A DNA stretch of 64,000 nucleotides from an uncultured Paracoccaceae bacterium (GCA_947503925.1 CANNFQ010000003.1:124001-188000); one strand, 5' to 3'; positions 45,698 to 55,219 are shown, counted from the stretch's first letter. Numbers and translations: made by a program. Notes: generated by a model not told the origin, from the sequence alone.

Positions 45698-45942
45698 CAG
45701 CCACCTGTCATGGGCGGAAAGAACGCGACCTCTTGCACACCGGTCAGGGGCGCATCGAAATCCGACAGTTCCTGATCCAGCGCGACCCGCAACGCGGATG
45801 TATCGGCAAAGGCAGCAGCATAGCGATCTTCGCGCGCGGTCAGTTCGGCGATCAGATCATTGACGGTCGCGGCCTCGGTTTCCACCTTTTCCTGGGGTAC
45901 CCCGATCCGTTCCCGGACCCATGCAAAATACATCACGTTCAT
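45697..45942 (-). CDS. moaD: Molybdopterin synthase small subunit (sulfur carrier)
   Basis: An 81-residue ubiquitin-fold protein that ends in Gly-Gly (PPMTGG), the thiocarboxylate-bearing tail. The start at 45942 overlaps the pgsA stop by TGATG and its own stop overlaps moaE by ATGA, so translation is coupled across pgsA-moaD-moaE. Confidence 0.93.
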   Translation of the reverse strand: MNVMYFAWVRERIGVPQEKVETEAATVNDLIAELTAREDRYAAAFADTSALRVALDQELSDFDAPLTGVQEVAFFPPMTGG

Positions 45943-46607
45943 CAGCCAACATCCCTTAGATATGGTTGCGCCTTGCGGAAATAATCCCACCCGGTGATCA
46001 GGGTCAGGACCGCCGCGATCCAGAGCAGGACAATACCGCCCCACCAACTTGCCTCCCACCCGGCCAGCTTCCAGCGCAGACCGACCTCATCAGGGATCAC
46101 CCCATCAAGGATGCCCTGCACCATTTCATCCGTCATACCGATGCTTTGTTCGATAAAATAATGTTCAAAGGCCCCTTTTGCAAAAAGGACAGCAATGGCG
46201 ACCATCTGGGCCGTTGTTTTCCATTTGGCCAGATTGGTGACTTTCAGACGGCCAGCGGTTTCACCCAGAAATTCGCGCAGGCCGGATACGAACACCTCGC
46301 GGAAGATGATGATCGTAGCGGGCAGCAGGATCCAGGGGTTCATGCCGGAAAACCCGGTGATGACCAGCAGTGCAATGATGACCATCGCCTTGTCGGCAAT
46401 CGGGTCCATCATCGCCCCCAGCTTGGTTTCCTGCATCCATGCCCGGGCCAGATAGCCGTCAAGAAAATCAGTGATCGCTGCGGCGATAAACAGCACCAAA
46501 GCAAACCAATCCGCCCAGGGCCGGTTGAAGTAAAGGAACATGATCACCACACCAGGTGCCGCCAAAAGCCGCAGGATGGTGAGGAAGTTGGGCAAGTTCA
46601 AAATCAT
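45942..46607 (-). CDS. pgsA: CDP-diacylglycerol-glycerol-3-phosphate 3-phosphatidyltransferase
   Basis: PgsA makes phosphatidylglycerophosphate in the inner membrane. The 221-residue protein starts MILNLPNFLTILRLLAAPGV and carries the CDP-alcohol motif DGYLARAWMQETKLGAMMD with the final D in DPIAD (D-G-x2-A-R-x8-G-x3-D-x3-D). About five to six hydrophobic segments are visible. The start at 46607 is preferred over upstream frames. It heads the pgsA-moaD-moaE unit. Confidence 0.95.
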   Translation of the reverse strand: MILNLPNFLTILRLLAAPGVVIMFLYFNRPWADWFALVLFIAAAITDFLDGYLARAWMQETKLGAMMDPIADKAMVIIALLVITGFSGMNPWILLPATIIIFREVFVSGLREFLGETAGRLKVTNLAKWKTTAQMVAIAVLFAKGAFEHYFIEQSIGMTDEMVQGILDGVIPDEVGLRWKLAGWEASWWGGIVLLWIAAVLTLITGWDYFRKAQPYLRDVG

Positions 46608-47337
46608 ACCAATAGTGGTAGCGCGCCACCTGTCAGGACACCAGAGGCGAATAACCCCGCCGGGCCACAGAGTTCTGTTATGTAACCGCTTTCCAAAGCC
46701 GAAACCTTTGAGGCCTGCGCGTGTTTCAATACAAGAAGGAACGCTGCGCGTCTTTTCGCCCCCAGAAAACGGTAACTGACCAATACTGGCGGGCTGCAAA
46801 GGACAGCCGCGATACGAACGGGCAGGCCGAGCATCTGTCAGCAAAGCGGGGTAGGACCCAAATATGTGGCGGCATTATCCCCAGAAACGCCAGTTAGTAG
46901 GATGGGATGTCGATCCGCGACAGGGGGACCGACTGCGGATCGCGGCAAGACACCTTCGTCCGATTGCGGTTCTGCAGACGACCCGGGCTTTGGCGCATCG
47001 TGCAGCGAACGTCCGCTTTCCTGAAAGTTTTTCGATGCGGGCCAGGGTGCAAGTTTTTCTTCCCGCGCAGCTTGCGGCCTGCGGGGGCTGGTTGTGACCT
47101 ATGGGGAAAGAGCATTGGCGGGTGTTGCCGTCATTGCCGCCGGCGCCGTGTTGACCGCGTTGGGTGCGCCAGCCGCAGTTCTTTTCCGCCACCCAGTGCC
47201 CGTTTGATCTGTAGATTTTGTGCTGAGAACGCAACGCAGGTGATCATTTTGGATATTGGCCGCAAGTGGCTTTAGCCGATCAGCCAAAGACGATCGGAAC
47301 ATATCTAAGCGCGTGGTCAAGCATCGGATCATGCAGC
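46608..47337. other. Long gene-poor region with mobile-element border
   Basis: 730 bases without a convincing gene. Short frames at 46864-47097 and 46907-47275 lack family features and codon regularity. The region probably includes the end of the IS91-type remnant that begins at 47338; I see no clear inverted terminal repeat (IS91 elements lack them). It carries the pgsA promoter near its left end. Confidence 0.5.
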
Positions 47338-48320
47338 CTACTTCTGTGGTGGCGCGCGCGACAGCGGTATTTGACCGCGCCGGAAGATTTCGATGATACG
47401 CATAGGGCCGCCGCAGCAGGGACATGGCTCGCGCAATGTGAGAGGCGTGATCTCGGGCTCAGGCGCTGTTTTAGTGGTTTGCTCGGCACGTTGGGTACCA
47501 AGCAGAACTCTGATCTTCTTGATGTTTGCTTTGCGCGCCGCACTTGCCAACCAGCCGTAATGCCTGATGCGATGGAACCCATCGGGTAGGACATGGATTA
47601 GGAAGCGGCAAATGGACTCGGGTGTGGCCAGACGCATGGTCTTTTGTCGGTCACCGCGCTTGATAAGGTAATCCTTCCAGCGGAAAGCGACGGCGTTGGC
47701 ATCCGCACTGACCAGTCGATGTTTTGAGATTGCGACCCAGTGGGTATCGCGGCTGAGATAGGACAGCACCACCTCGGGCCCTCCGAATGGCGGTTTGGCA
47801 TAGACCACCCATTCGGATTTGCGGAACCGGGCGAGCCACTGCACAAAGGCATTTTCCTGCGTATGGCGGCCCAGATCGTCGAAGGAGGCGAGTTGGCCTG
47901 CGCAGTACAAATCCATGAGCCCTTCCAGGAACAGACGTCTGAACAGCCGCGCAAAAACCCGCACATGCATGAAGAACCCGGGTTTGCGGGCGACCCAACT
48001 TTTGCCATCGGGTGACAGGCCGCCGCCGGGGATGATCATATGGATGGGCGGATAGTGCGTGAGCGCCGATCCCCAAGTATGCAGCACGCTGGTCATGCCG
48101 ACCTTCGCGCCGAGGCGCTTGGGATCGGCAGCGATGGTCATCACTGTTTGCGCTGAAGCACGGAACAACAGGCCGTAGATTGCCTTTGGGTTCCAATACG
48201 CGATCCGAGCAATCTTGGCGGGCATTGTGAAGGCAACGTGGAAGTACTCGACGGGCAGCAGGTCTTCAGCACGCGCCGCCATCCAGTCCCGCGCGGCAGG
48301 CCCCTGGCACTTCGGGAAAC
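47338..48320 (-). pseudogene. IS91-family transposase, N-terminally truncated and catalytically altered
   Basis: About 325 residues starting at CQGPAARDWMAARAED match the family interior, but the N-terminal zinc domain (about 65-70 residues) is missing; only the last Cys of its final motif remains. The catalytic pair of tyrosines, normally YLSRY, reads YLSRD (in VLSYLSRDTHWVAISKHRLV), so one of the two is lost. The late CPCCGG is present. An in-frame upstream extension to 48498 belongs to the integrase part read out of frame. Confidence 0.78.
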
Positions 48321-48754
48321 CGCCCCTCAGGTCTCGCCTCGCGCCGATAATCGCGCAGCAAATCAAATAGGGCGAGTGACAACATGACCTTGCGGTCTTT
48401 GTCGTTCTTGCCCTCGTCAACATGGATGAGCATCCGGTCACTATCGATGCCGGAGACCTTGAGATTGCAGACTTCTGATGCGCGCAGACCAGCACCATGG
48501 CTGATCCCCAGAGCGGCGCAATACTTCAGGCCTGGCCCCGGGACCGCCGTCAACAGATCACCGACCTCTTCGACGCTCAGAACAACGGGCAGCTTCTTCG
48601 GCTTGCGCCGGAACTGTATGTAACGCTTCATCTCCTGGCGCCCGCAGGTCATGCCGAACAAGAAACGCAGCGACACGATCCTGGCGTTGAACACGCCGGT
48701 CGAGACCCCGGTATCGGTCATGTGAAGCTGATATGCGCGGAGTTCAAGCGCCAT
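48312..48754 (-). pseudogene. Tyrosine recombinase (integrase), truncated at both ends
   Basis: The frame starts LELRAYQLHMTDTGVSTG and covers the core-binding end and first catalytic Arg (GAGLRASEVCNLKV), plus DSDRMLIHVDEGKNDKDRKV. It then leaves frame at RPEG, just where the family would continue WLFPG. The H-x-x-R box and nucleophilic Tyr are gone. The N-terminus is also missing about 45 residues. Confidence 0.78.
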
Positions 48755-48886
48755 TGCTGCGATAGCGGCTCGTCCTTCCGACGGCGGGGGTGAAAAGGCC
48801 TATAGTCGGGAAAATGGCCGCACAAGGGTCACATTTTAACGGATACTGGCTTCAATATATCAAGCCTCAAAGAACGAGCAGCACAA

Positions 48887-49867
48887 ATGTCCGACAAACT
48901 TCGAGCAGATCAGAAGTTGACCGCCGCCCTGGCGAGACAGATTCTTGATGGCGTTGAGAGCGAGAAAGAAGGTGCCCGCCTCGCTGACGATCTCGTCTCG
49001 ACGCTGGATGAATACACAGCCGATCTCATGCCAGAAGATCGGCGGCGTTTCGCAGAACAGATTAGCGTCTTTCCGGATTTCATGGCCGCTTGCCGAAGGT
49101 TTGATCGGGCATGTGCGGACGGTGACCAAGCCGGTGTTGCTCGGCAAAAAGCGGAAATAAAAAGGCTCTCTGAAAGAAGCAAGCGTGCGATGAAGTTTCG
49201 CGGTTTGACGGATTCGGCGGAAACTCTCGCAAAGGCAACGGACTTCGCGGAGTTCTGTATGGCGCTCCCAACAATCGCGCTAGACCGGACATATGGGTCA
49301 GGGTTTTCGGACACGTCGCCCTTCCCGTTGATATGGGCCATCAGTGCAGCCTCAAAACCTCTTCAGCGTGTGCAATTGATGCTTGAAGCCGGCGCGCGGG
49401 CAGATCTTAGCACGCGACTAGGAGAGACGGTTCTGCACGCCATGGCACGGATGAATCGCAAGGGCCGGGTGCGGCTTGCGATCCTGAAATTGTTGATGTC
49501 GGCTGGTGCCGACGTCCATGCCCGAAACTTGCATGGCGCAACGCCGCTTGCGGTGGCGTTGGATGAAGGAAGCAAAGAGGACGTTACGTACTTCATTGAA
49601 GCGGGTGCCAAGATTGGCGAAATTGAACTCCAGTTCGCCGCTGAAGACCCCGTGAGGTTTCAGCTCATTCTCGATTGCATTGCCGACGACGAACGCCCTT
49701 CTGTCCTCACGGTGGATTTTCGAGATTGGCTGGCCGAAGAAATCGAGCGTGCCCGACAGCACTACAATGAAGCGGCCGAACGGCGCGTAGGCCCATGTCG
49801 TCTCGCGAACCGTGTAGAGCAACTGAGCGCGTCTTTCGAATTGGTCAAGAGCTGCGCTAGTCGGTAG
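48887..49867 (+). CDS. Ankyrin-repeat protein
   Basis: A 326-residue cytosolic protein. The N-terminal ~150 residues are a charged helical region. Ankyrin repeats lie at about 150-250 (LMLEAGARADLSTRLGETVL, ILKLLMSAGADVHARNLHGA, TPLAVALDEGSKEDVTYFIE). The C-terminal part is again helical. There is no signal peptide. It lies at the border of the transposon remnant and may be an accessory gene. The partner is unknown. Confidence 0.75.
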   Translation: MSDKLRADQKLTAALARQILDGVESEKEGARLADDLVSTLDEYTADLMPEDRRRFAEQISVFPDFMAACRRFDRACADGDQAGVARQKAEIKRLSERSKRAMKFRGLTDSAETLAKATDFAEFCMALPTIALDRTYGSGFSDTSPFPLIWAISAASKPLQRVQLMLEAGARADLSTRLGETVLHAMARMNRKGRVRLAILKLLMSAGADVHARNLHGATPLAVALDEGSKEDVTYFIEAGAKIGEIELQFAAEDPVRFQLILDCIADDERPSVLTVDFRDWLAEEIERARQHYNEAAERRVGPCRLANRVEQLSASFELVKSCASR

Positions 49868-50231
49868 GCCATGGAAGCCGGTGCGAGCCTAATAGTTTGC
49901 TCCTTACTTGCTGTCCCTGGTTGGGTACCTGATGCAATCGACGACTTTCGATGCGACCACTTGCGTTAAAGAGAGCACAATGTCGATTTGGTTTTTAAGG
50001 GTTGTCACGGCCGAAGCGGCCATTCGCTCCTAGCACAGCAATCTTCAGATTGGGCCCTTAGCAGTCGCAGGCCTCAGGGCGGGTTGTGTTCCAAGCACTT
50101 TGAACGCTGTCCCACGAGAGGCTTGCTTTGCTTCGAAGTCGGCGAGTTCCTCTTCACCGTAGAGGCGTCAGCAAAAGTCCTCTGTTTTCTCAGGATCCCA
50201 AATAGCTTTGTTTGGCATGGATATCGTCTTG
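49868..50231. other. Gene-free gap
   Basis: 364 bases between the ankyrin and sulfotransferase genes. A frame at 49988-50410 overlaps the sulfotransferase gene on the other strand and lacks family features. I see no tRNA, repeat or strong terminator. Confidence 0.5.
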
Positions 50232-50996
50232 TCAGATCGTCGTGGAACCGGTCTCGCAACGGTAGCGTTCAGCCCATTCCCGGCTTTGTTCATCTGACAG
50301 TTTTGCGACCGGAAGCACGGCCTTATCCGCCGGTTCACAGGCCAGGCCCAATGCCCCAACGATGCGCGATAGTTGCCCGTATGGATCGGCGGACAGGTTC
50401 TCATAGGTAATCCGCAGCGGTTTGATGTCTTCTGCCGCGAACCACGCATTCCAGGCCTCGTCCGCCCTTACGAACCTTGCCAGTTCAGCCGATATCGCCG
50501 CTGCATCATAGACAGGTTCCTGCCCTGCGCCATTGCGTTCCAGTTCCGTTCCGTCAGGTGCCTTGTGCCACAAGCCCGATTGCATTGCCTTCACAACCGA
50601 TATCGCCTGCGCCAGCTTGTCTTGCCGCGTCAGATGAATAAAGAGCGTTGGCCCAAATTCCTGTTCAAACCGCGCATGGTCGCTGTCCGGTGATGGGTGC
50701 AGCAGCTTTAGCTGTTCCTTGAAAAAGGCGAAACTGCCGCTTTGCATACGCAGGCCAAAGATGTCGGAACCGGCGCGCCCTTTTTCACGGGCTGCATCGA
50801 ATATCGCCCGGAGCGTGCCCTTGGGTCCGTCGAAATCCTCCGCGTCCAACCCGTGATAACCAAGCCATTTGTCGAGAGAGGGTGCATGAAAATGCGAGTC
50901 CGGGAACCCCGCATGCCCCATGTCGCGCAACATCCAGCATAACAGCGTGCTACCGCTGCGCGGGCTTGTGCAAATGACATAGGAGTTAAATATCAT
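50232..50996 (-). CDS. Stf0-type sulfotransferase
   Basis: A 254-residue PAPS-dependent sulfotransferase. The 5'-phosphosulfate loop is CTSPRSGSTLLCWMLRD, and the 3'-phosphate-binding region appears in LIHLTRQDKLAQAISVVKA. The Stf0 family includes trehalose 2-sulfotransferase; the acceptor here is unknown, possibly a surface glycan or osmolyte. It is divergent from the LicD gene with a 119-base gap. Confidence 0.88.
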   Translation of the reverse strand: MIFNSYVICTSPRSGSTLLCWMLRDMGHAGFPDSHFHAPSLDKWLGYHGLDAEDFDGPKGTLRAIFDAAREKGRAGSDIFGLRMQSGSFAFFKEQLKLLHPSPDSDHARFEQEFGPTLFIHLTRQDKLAQAISVVKAMQSGLWHKAPDGTELERNGAGQEPVYDAAAISAELARFVRADEAWNAWFAAEDIKPLRITYENLSADPYGQLSRIVGALGLACEPADKAVLPVAKLSDEQSREWAERYRCETGSTTI

Positions 50997-51115
50997 TGGC
51001 GCAGATTAGGGTCAGGGCCCAACAATGTCACCCGGGCTGCACCGGCTGCCGTTGTCAAATCCCCGCCGCTTGCCTAAAACCGGGGTCCTGTAATCCAGTG
51101 CCTTGGAGATGATCT

Positions 51116-52096
51116 GTGACCAGCCTGCTGCGCCCGCGCAACATCCCCAAGCAGACAAAACCGCTCAGCCAGCAATCTTGGGACAGGCTCCGCGCGCTGG
51201 ATGCGCAACTGCATGGCAGCGCAGGGTTGGATGAAAAATCGCTACGTGCCGCATTAGATGAAATTCCTCGGGCCGAACGTGGCGTGGACTGGGCCGAACG
51301 TGTCGTGAAGATCTATTGCAAGCACCGCAAGAAGGCCCAGCGTTGCATGACGCTGAACAACAAGATCCGCGCGTTACGCATGGCGGAAGGCAAGGCGGAT
51401 GGGTTTACGGCCTATCTTGATGAACTGACGGTGCTGACCGCCCCTTATGTGTTGACAATGCACGGTTTCTCTCTCCCCTTTCGTAACCGCGACACGGGCG
51501 AGGTCGCATCGGAACTGGGCCGTGTCTTCGCGTTGCTGCAAGAGCTTGGGATCGAAAGCTTCATCAACTCCGGCACCTTGTTGGGTGCGGTGCGCGAGGG
51601 CACGTTCCTTGGTCATGATGATGATGCCGATCTGGCCGTTCTGATTGATGCGCCGACGGATGAGGCGCTGGTTAGCGGATTGTTCAGCTTGGGTGATCGC
51701 CTGAACCAGACCGGTGCCCTGCAGACACCCGCGCTGTTCAGCAAACGCAGCCCGGTGATCAAGATCGAGATGATGTCAGGTGTTGTCGTGGACCTTTTTC
51801 CGATGTGGATCCGTGATGATCGCGTCTTTATCTGGCCGCATACATATGGCGAATTGCACCGCGATGATGTGTTCCCGCTGGCGTCACAAAACCTGAACGG
51901 TGTGGGCTTTCCTGCGCCTTGTGATCCCGGCAAGATGCTGGCGCTGAATTACGGACCGGGCTGGCGTAGCCCCGATGCTCATTTTCAGTTCCCCTGGGCA
52001 GCCGCGCGTAAAAAATTTGCCACTGTGATCAGCCATTATAAACGCCGGAACCGTTGGGCAGGTCTTCGCCGTAAAATCACCGGTTTAGGTGGGTGA
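51116..52096 (+). CDS. LicD/fukutin family protein
   Basis: A 326-residue nucleotidyltransferase-fold protein. The signature is INSGTLLGAVREGTFLGHDD followed by DADLAV, with the catalytic acidic residues. LicD proteins add phosphocholine or a related phospho-group to surface polysaccharides. A helical N-terminal extension of about 130 residues precedes the domain. The GTG start at 51116 is used. A strong hairpin follows it (52101-52143). Confidence 0.85.
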   Translation: MTSLLRPRNIPKQTKPLSQQSWDRLRALDAQLHGSAGLDEKSLRAALDEIPRAERGVDWAERVVKIYCKHRKKAQRCMTLNNKIRALRMAEGKADGFTAYLDELTVLTAPYVLTMHGFSLPFRNRDTGEVASELGRVFALLQELGIESFINSGTLLGAVREGTFLGHDDDADLAVLIDAPTDEALVSGLFSLGDRLNQTGALQTPALFSKRSPVIKIEMMSGVVVDLFPMWIRDDRVFIWPHTYGELHRDDVFPLASQNLNGVGFPAPCDPGKMLALNYGPGWRSPDAHFQFPWAAARKKFATVISHYKRRNRWAGLRRKITGLGG

Positions 52097-52100
52097 TGGA

Positions 52101-52143
52101 TTACGTCACGCATCTCAATCATTTGTTGAGATGCGTGACGTAA
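52101..52143. terminator. Perfect 18-bp hairpin after the LicD gene
   Basis: TTACGTCACGCATCTCAA and its exact complement flank a 7-base loop (TCATTTG). It begins 4 bases after the LicD stop, 30 bases before the next ATG. It is unusually long and perfect. No T run follows, so it may instead be an operator or a mobile palindrome. Confidence 0.75.
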
Positions 52144-52173
52144 CACCCTGCAATCAACAACACCCGGAGATTT

Positions 52174-52812
52174 TTGATGAAACCAATCCTTATTGCAGTG
52201 GCGATTGCCGGCATCGCCAGCACCGCGCAATCCCGCGAGGCGGGTGACGCAACTGTCGCCCTTGGCCTGTCGACGTTTGGTGCCAATGTTGAACTGGGGT
52301 ATCAGACCAACCCGCAATGGCGCGTGCGCGGGGCGTTGATGGGCGGCTATAGCTTGTCTGAAACTGACGAGGACGGGTTGGAAACCACCGAGGTTGAGGC
52401 GCAACTTGGCGCTGTTGCCTTGCTGGCCGATTACTATCCTGTTGCCTCCGGATGGCGGGTCTCGGCCGGTTTGCTGTTTTCCAATAATGAAATTGATGCG
52501 CTGGTGTCCGGCGATGTTGAGGTAAATGACGTCGTCTATCCGGGCGAAACATTCGAAGTCGCGGCAAAGTTCGAAAATGAAATCGCCCCGATGATCACCA
52601 CCGGCTATGAACTGGGGTTCGGCGATGGCTGGTCATTCAATTCCGAAGTTGGGATCATCATGATCGGGGGGATCGATCTGACCGCAACCGCCAGCAATGC
52701 CACGATCCAAGATGAGATCGACAATGACGCTGATTATCAGGATGCCCAGGATGACGCATCCGATCTGTCGGTCCTGCCCTATGTTGGGTTGAACGTATCC
52801 TATCAGTTCTGA
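52174..52812 (+). CDS. Outer-membrane beta-barrel-like protein
   Basis: A 212-residue protein with a signal peptide ending STAQS and a body of alternating polar/hydrophobic strands ending in the C-terminal aromatic strand LPYVGLNVSYQF, the export signature of outer-membrane barrels. About eight strands could fit. The function is unknown. The palindromic repeat copy 2 follows 33 bases after the stop. Confidence 0.78.
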   Translation: MMKPILIAVAIAGIASTAQSREAGDATVALGLSTFGANVELGYQTNPQWRVRGALMGGYSLSETDEDGLETTEVEAQLGAVALLADYYPVASGWRVSAGLLFSNNEIDALVSGDVEVNDVVYPGETFEVAAKFENEIAPMITTGYELGFGDGWSFNSEVGIIMIGGIDLTATASNATIQDEIDNDADYQDAQDDASDLSVLPYVGLNVSYQF

Positions 52813-52845
52813 AAACTGACCTTGTGTCGCAAGGGCTCGTTTAAA

Positions 52846-52946
52846 GCGTTATGCGAAAAAACCAAAATCACCTAACGCTACCTGAATTCAAAGATTTTAA
52901 CGCGTTAGGTGATACGTGATGTCTCAGTTATTTCGTCAAACGCTAT
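52846..52946. repeat. 101-bp palindromic dispersed element, copy 2
   Basis: Starts AGCGTTATGCGAAAAA (one base earlier than the shared core) and ends TTTCGTCAAACGCTAT. It differs from copy 1 (25902-26002) at only a handful of positions. The core pairs ATCACCTAACG with CGTTAGGTGAT. It lies between the barrel gene and the peroxiredoxin gene. Confidence 0.85.
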
Positions 52947-52970
52947 AGGGCCCTTGCGTTGACGGACCTG

Positions 52971-53624
52971 TCAGTCCTTGAGTTTTGTCGTGCGCAGATA
53001 GGGCAGCACGGTCGTGAAATCGCCAAACTTGGCTTGCGCGTCGTCATTGCTGACTGTGGCAGGAATGATGACGTCATCGCCGACATTCCAGTTGGCTGGT
53101 GTCGCAACGCCCTTTCCGATGGATGTCTGCAACCCGTCCAGCGCCCGCAGCACTTCGGCAAAGTTGCGCCCCACCGTCATTGGGTAGGTCATGGACAGTT
53201 TCAACTGCTTGTCCGGCCCGATGATAAAGACTGACCGCACCGTCGCGCTATCCGCAGGGGTGCGCCCATCGGGCAGATAAGCCTCTGCCGGGAGCATGTC
53301 GAACGCCTTGGACACTTCCAGCCCAGCATCGGCGATGATTGGGAAACCGGCCTTGGCGCCGCCGACCTTTTCGATGTCGCCTTTCCATTTCTTGTGATCC
53401 TCGACACCATCAACACTGACGCCGATCACCTTTGTCCCACGTTTTTCCCATTCATCAGCCAGCTGCGCCACAGCTCCGAATTCCGTTGTGCAAACAGGTG
53501 TGAAGTCCTTTGGATGCGAGAACAGGATCGCCCAGCTGTCACCGATCCAGTCATGCAGCGAAAATGTGCCCTGATCAGTTTCGACCGTCAGGTCGGGGAT
53601 CGTGTCATTGATACGCAAACTCAT
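52971..53624 (-). CDS. 1-Cys peroxiredoxin (Prx6 type)
   Basis: A 217-residue thiol peroxidase. The peroxidatic cysteine lies in FTPVCTTEFG. The extended C-terminal part (LPAEAYLPDGRTPADSATVR, ALDGLQTSIGKGVATPANW) is the Prx6 subgroup, which uses a single Cys. It probably reduces peroxides in the cytosol. It is convergent with the barrel gene. Confidence 0.95.
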   Translation of the reverse strand: MSLRINDTIPDLTVETDQGTFSLHDWIGDSWAILFSHPKDFTPVCTTEFGAVAQLADEWEKRGTKVIGVSVDGVEDHKKWKGDIEKVGGAKAGFPIIADAGLEVSKAFDMLPAEAYLPDGRTPADSATVRSVFIIGPDKQLKLSMTYPMTVGRNFAEVLRALDGLQTSIGKGVATPANWNVGDDVIIPATVSNDDAQAKFGDFTTVLPYLRTTKLKD

Positions 53625-53751
53625 TGCCGTTCTCCTTTTGGCGGAATGTCCTCGGCTGCCAGTCTAAACCCCGCGCGGGGGGAGTTCCACATCTGCTTGT
53701 GTCTGATCACAAACAGTGATCAGAATGCGGCGAAAACAACGAGGTCATAAG

Positions 53752-55197
53752 ATGATTGAGAACCGGAATTTCTATATCAACGGTGCCTGGGTTCCGCCTG
53801 TCAAAGCGCGCGATCATGATGTGATCGACCCATCAACTGAGGACGTATGCGCCGTCATCTCGCTGGGTGATCAGGCGGATACGGATGCGGCCGTTGCCGC
53901 CGCCAATGCAGCATTTCCCAGCTGGGCAACAACTGCGCCCCAAGTGCGGGCCGAATATGTCAAAAAGATCCTCGCCCAATATCAGGCCCGTTCCGGGGAA
54001 ATGGCCGAGGCGATCAGCCTGGAAATGGGCGCACCGATTGATATGGCGCGCAGCAGCCAGGCCACCAGCGGGCCGTGGCATATCGAAGGGTTCCTGACCG
54101 CATTTGACGAAATTGAATGGGTGCGCCCCTTGGGGCCGCACGCGCCTGATGATCGCATCGCGATGGAACCGATCGGCGTTGTCGGCCTGATCACTCCGTG
54201 GAACTGGCCGATGAACCAGGTCACGCTGAAGGTGATCCCCGCACTGCTGGCTGGTTGTACCATCGTGCTGAAACCGTCAGAGGAGGCGCCACTATCCTCA
54301 CTGCTGTTTGCCGAGTTTGTCCATGACGCCGGTGTGCCACCGGGTGTCTTCAACCTCGTCAATGGTGATGGTGTTGGCGTTGGCAGTCAACTGTCGCGTC
54401 ATGAAGATGTGGCGATGATCAGCTTCACCGGCTCCACCCGGGCGGGCAAGGCGATCTCGGCAGCGGCGGCGGAGACGCTGAAACTGGTGACGCTGGAACT
54501 GGGTGGCAAAGGGGCCAATGTGATTTTTGCCGATGCAGATGAAAAGGCCGTCAAACGCGCAGTTTTGCATTGCATGAACAATAGTGGCCAATCCTGCAAC
54601 GCCCCGACCCGGATGCTGGTGGAACGGTCGATCTATGATCAGGCGGTTGAAACCGCCGCCGAAGTGGCAAGCAAGGTTGGCGTTGGCCCGGCGTCAGAAC
54701 CCGGTCGTCATATCGGCCCGGTCGTCAACAAGACGCAGTGGTCCAAGATCCAGGAGATGATCGAGGTTGGCATGAATGAAGGCGCCCGCCTGATCGCAGG
54801 CGGCCCCGGCCTGCCCGAAGGCATGAACCGTGGCTACTATGTCCGCCCCACCGTGTTTGCCGATGTCAGCAATGACATGCGCATCGCGCAAGAGGAAATC
54901 TTTGGCCCGGTCCTGTCGATCATCCCCTTCGATACCGAAGAGGATGCCGTGCAAATCGCCAATGATACCCCTTATGGCCTGACCAACTATGTTCAAAGCC
55001 AGAATGGCGCGAAGCGCAACCGCATGGCCCGTGCCCTGCGGTCCGGCATGGTGGAAATGAATGGCCAGTCACGCGGACAGGGCGCGCCTTTTGGTGGCGT
55101 CAAGATGTCTGGCCGTGCCCGCGAGGGCGGCGTTTGGGGGATCGAGGAATTCCTGGAAGCCAAATCCATCTCTGGCTGGTCTGGCGCTGACGACTGA
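53752..55197 (+). CDS. Aldehyde dehydrogenase
   Basis: A 481-residue NAD(P)-dependent aldehyde dehydrogenase. The glutamate is in TLELGGKGANVIF and the catalytic Cys in NNSGQSCNAPTRM. The NAD segment GVVGLITPWNWPMNQ and the FTGSTRAGKAI turn are intact. The start at 53752 fits the family N-terminus and has GAGGT upstream; a longer start at 53716 is not needed. The substrate is unknown. Confidence 0.95.
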   Translation: MIENRNFYINGAWVPPVKARDHDVIDPSTEDVCAVISLGDQADTDAAVAAANAAFPSWATTAPQVRAEYVKKILAQYQARSGEMAEAISLEMGAPIDMARSSQATSGPWHIEGFLTAFDEIEWVRPLGPHAPDDRIAMEPIGVVGLITPWNWPMNQVTLKVIPALLAGCTIVLKPSEEAPLSSLLFAEFVHDAGVPPGVFNLVNGDGVGVGSQLSRHEDVAMISFTGSTRAGKAISAAAAETLKLVTLELGGKGANVIFADADEKAVKRAVLHCMNNSGQSCNAPTRMLVERSIYDQAVETAAEVASKVGVGPASEPGRHIGPVVNKTQWSKIQEMIEVGMNEGARLIAGGPGLPEGMNRGYYVRPTVFADVSNDMRIAQEEIFGPVLSIIPFDTEEDAVQIANDTPYGLTNYVQSQNGAKRNRMARALRSGMVEMNGQSRGQGAPFGGVKMSGRAREGGVWGIEEFLEAKSISGWSGADD

Positions 55198-55219
55198 CTG
55201 CCCCGACCACCTCATGTGC

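Larger units (their letters stand above)
47338..48760 (-). mobile_element. Decayed integrase/IS91-family transposon remnant
   Basis: Two broken genes of one composite element. The reverse strand carries the middle of a tyrosine recombinase, then after an internal deletion (junction near 48312-48320, with CCCGAA-type microhomology) the rest of a Y2-type IS91 transposase in another frame. Both genes are inactivated. Intact elements of this kind carry a complete integrase followed by a complete transposase; roughly 700 bases are missing by comparison with family lengths I recall. Confidence 0.8.

Noticed and set aside
46864..47275. Short frames in the 46.6-47.3 kb gap
   Set aside because: No ribosome sites, no family features and Arg/Pro-rich composition typical of random high-GC frames.
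49988..50410. A 140-codon plus frame
   Set aside because: It overlaps the Stf0 gene on the other strand and shows no protein-like motif.
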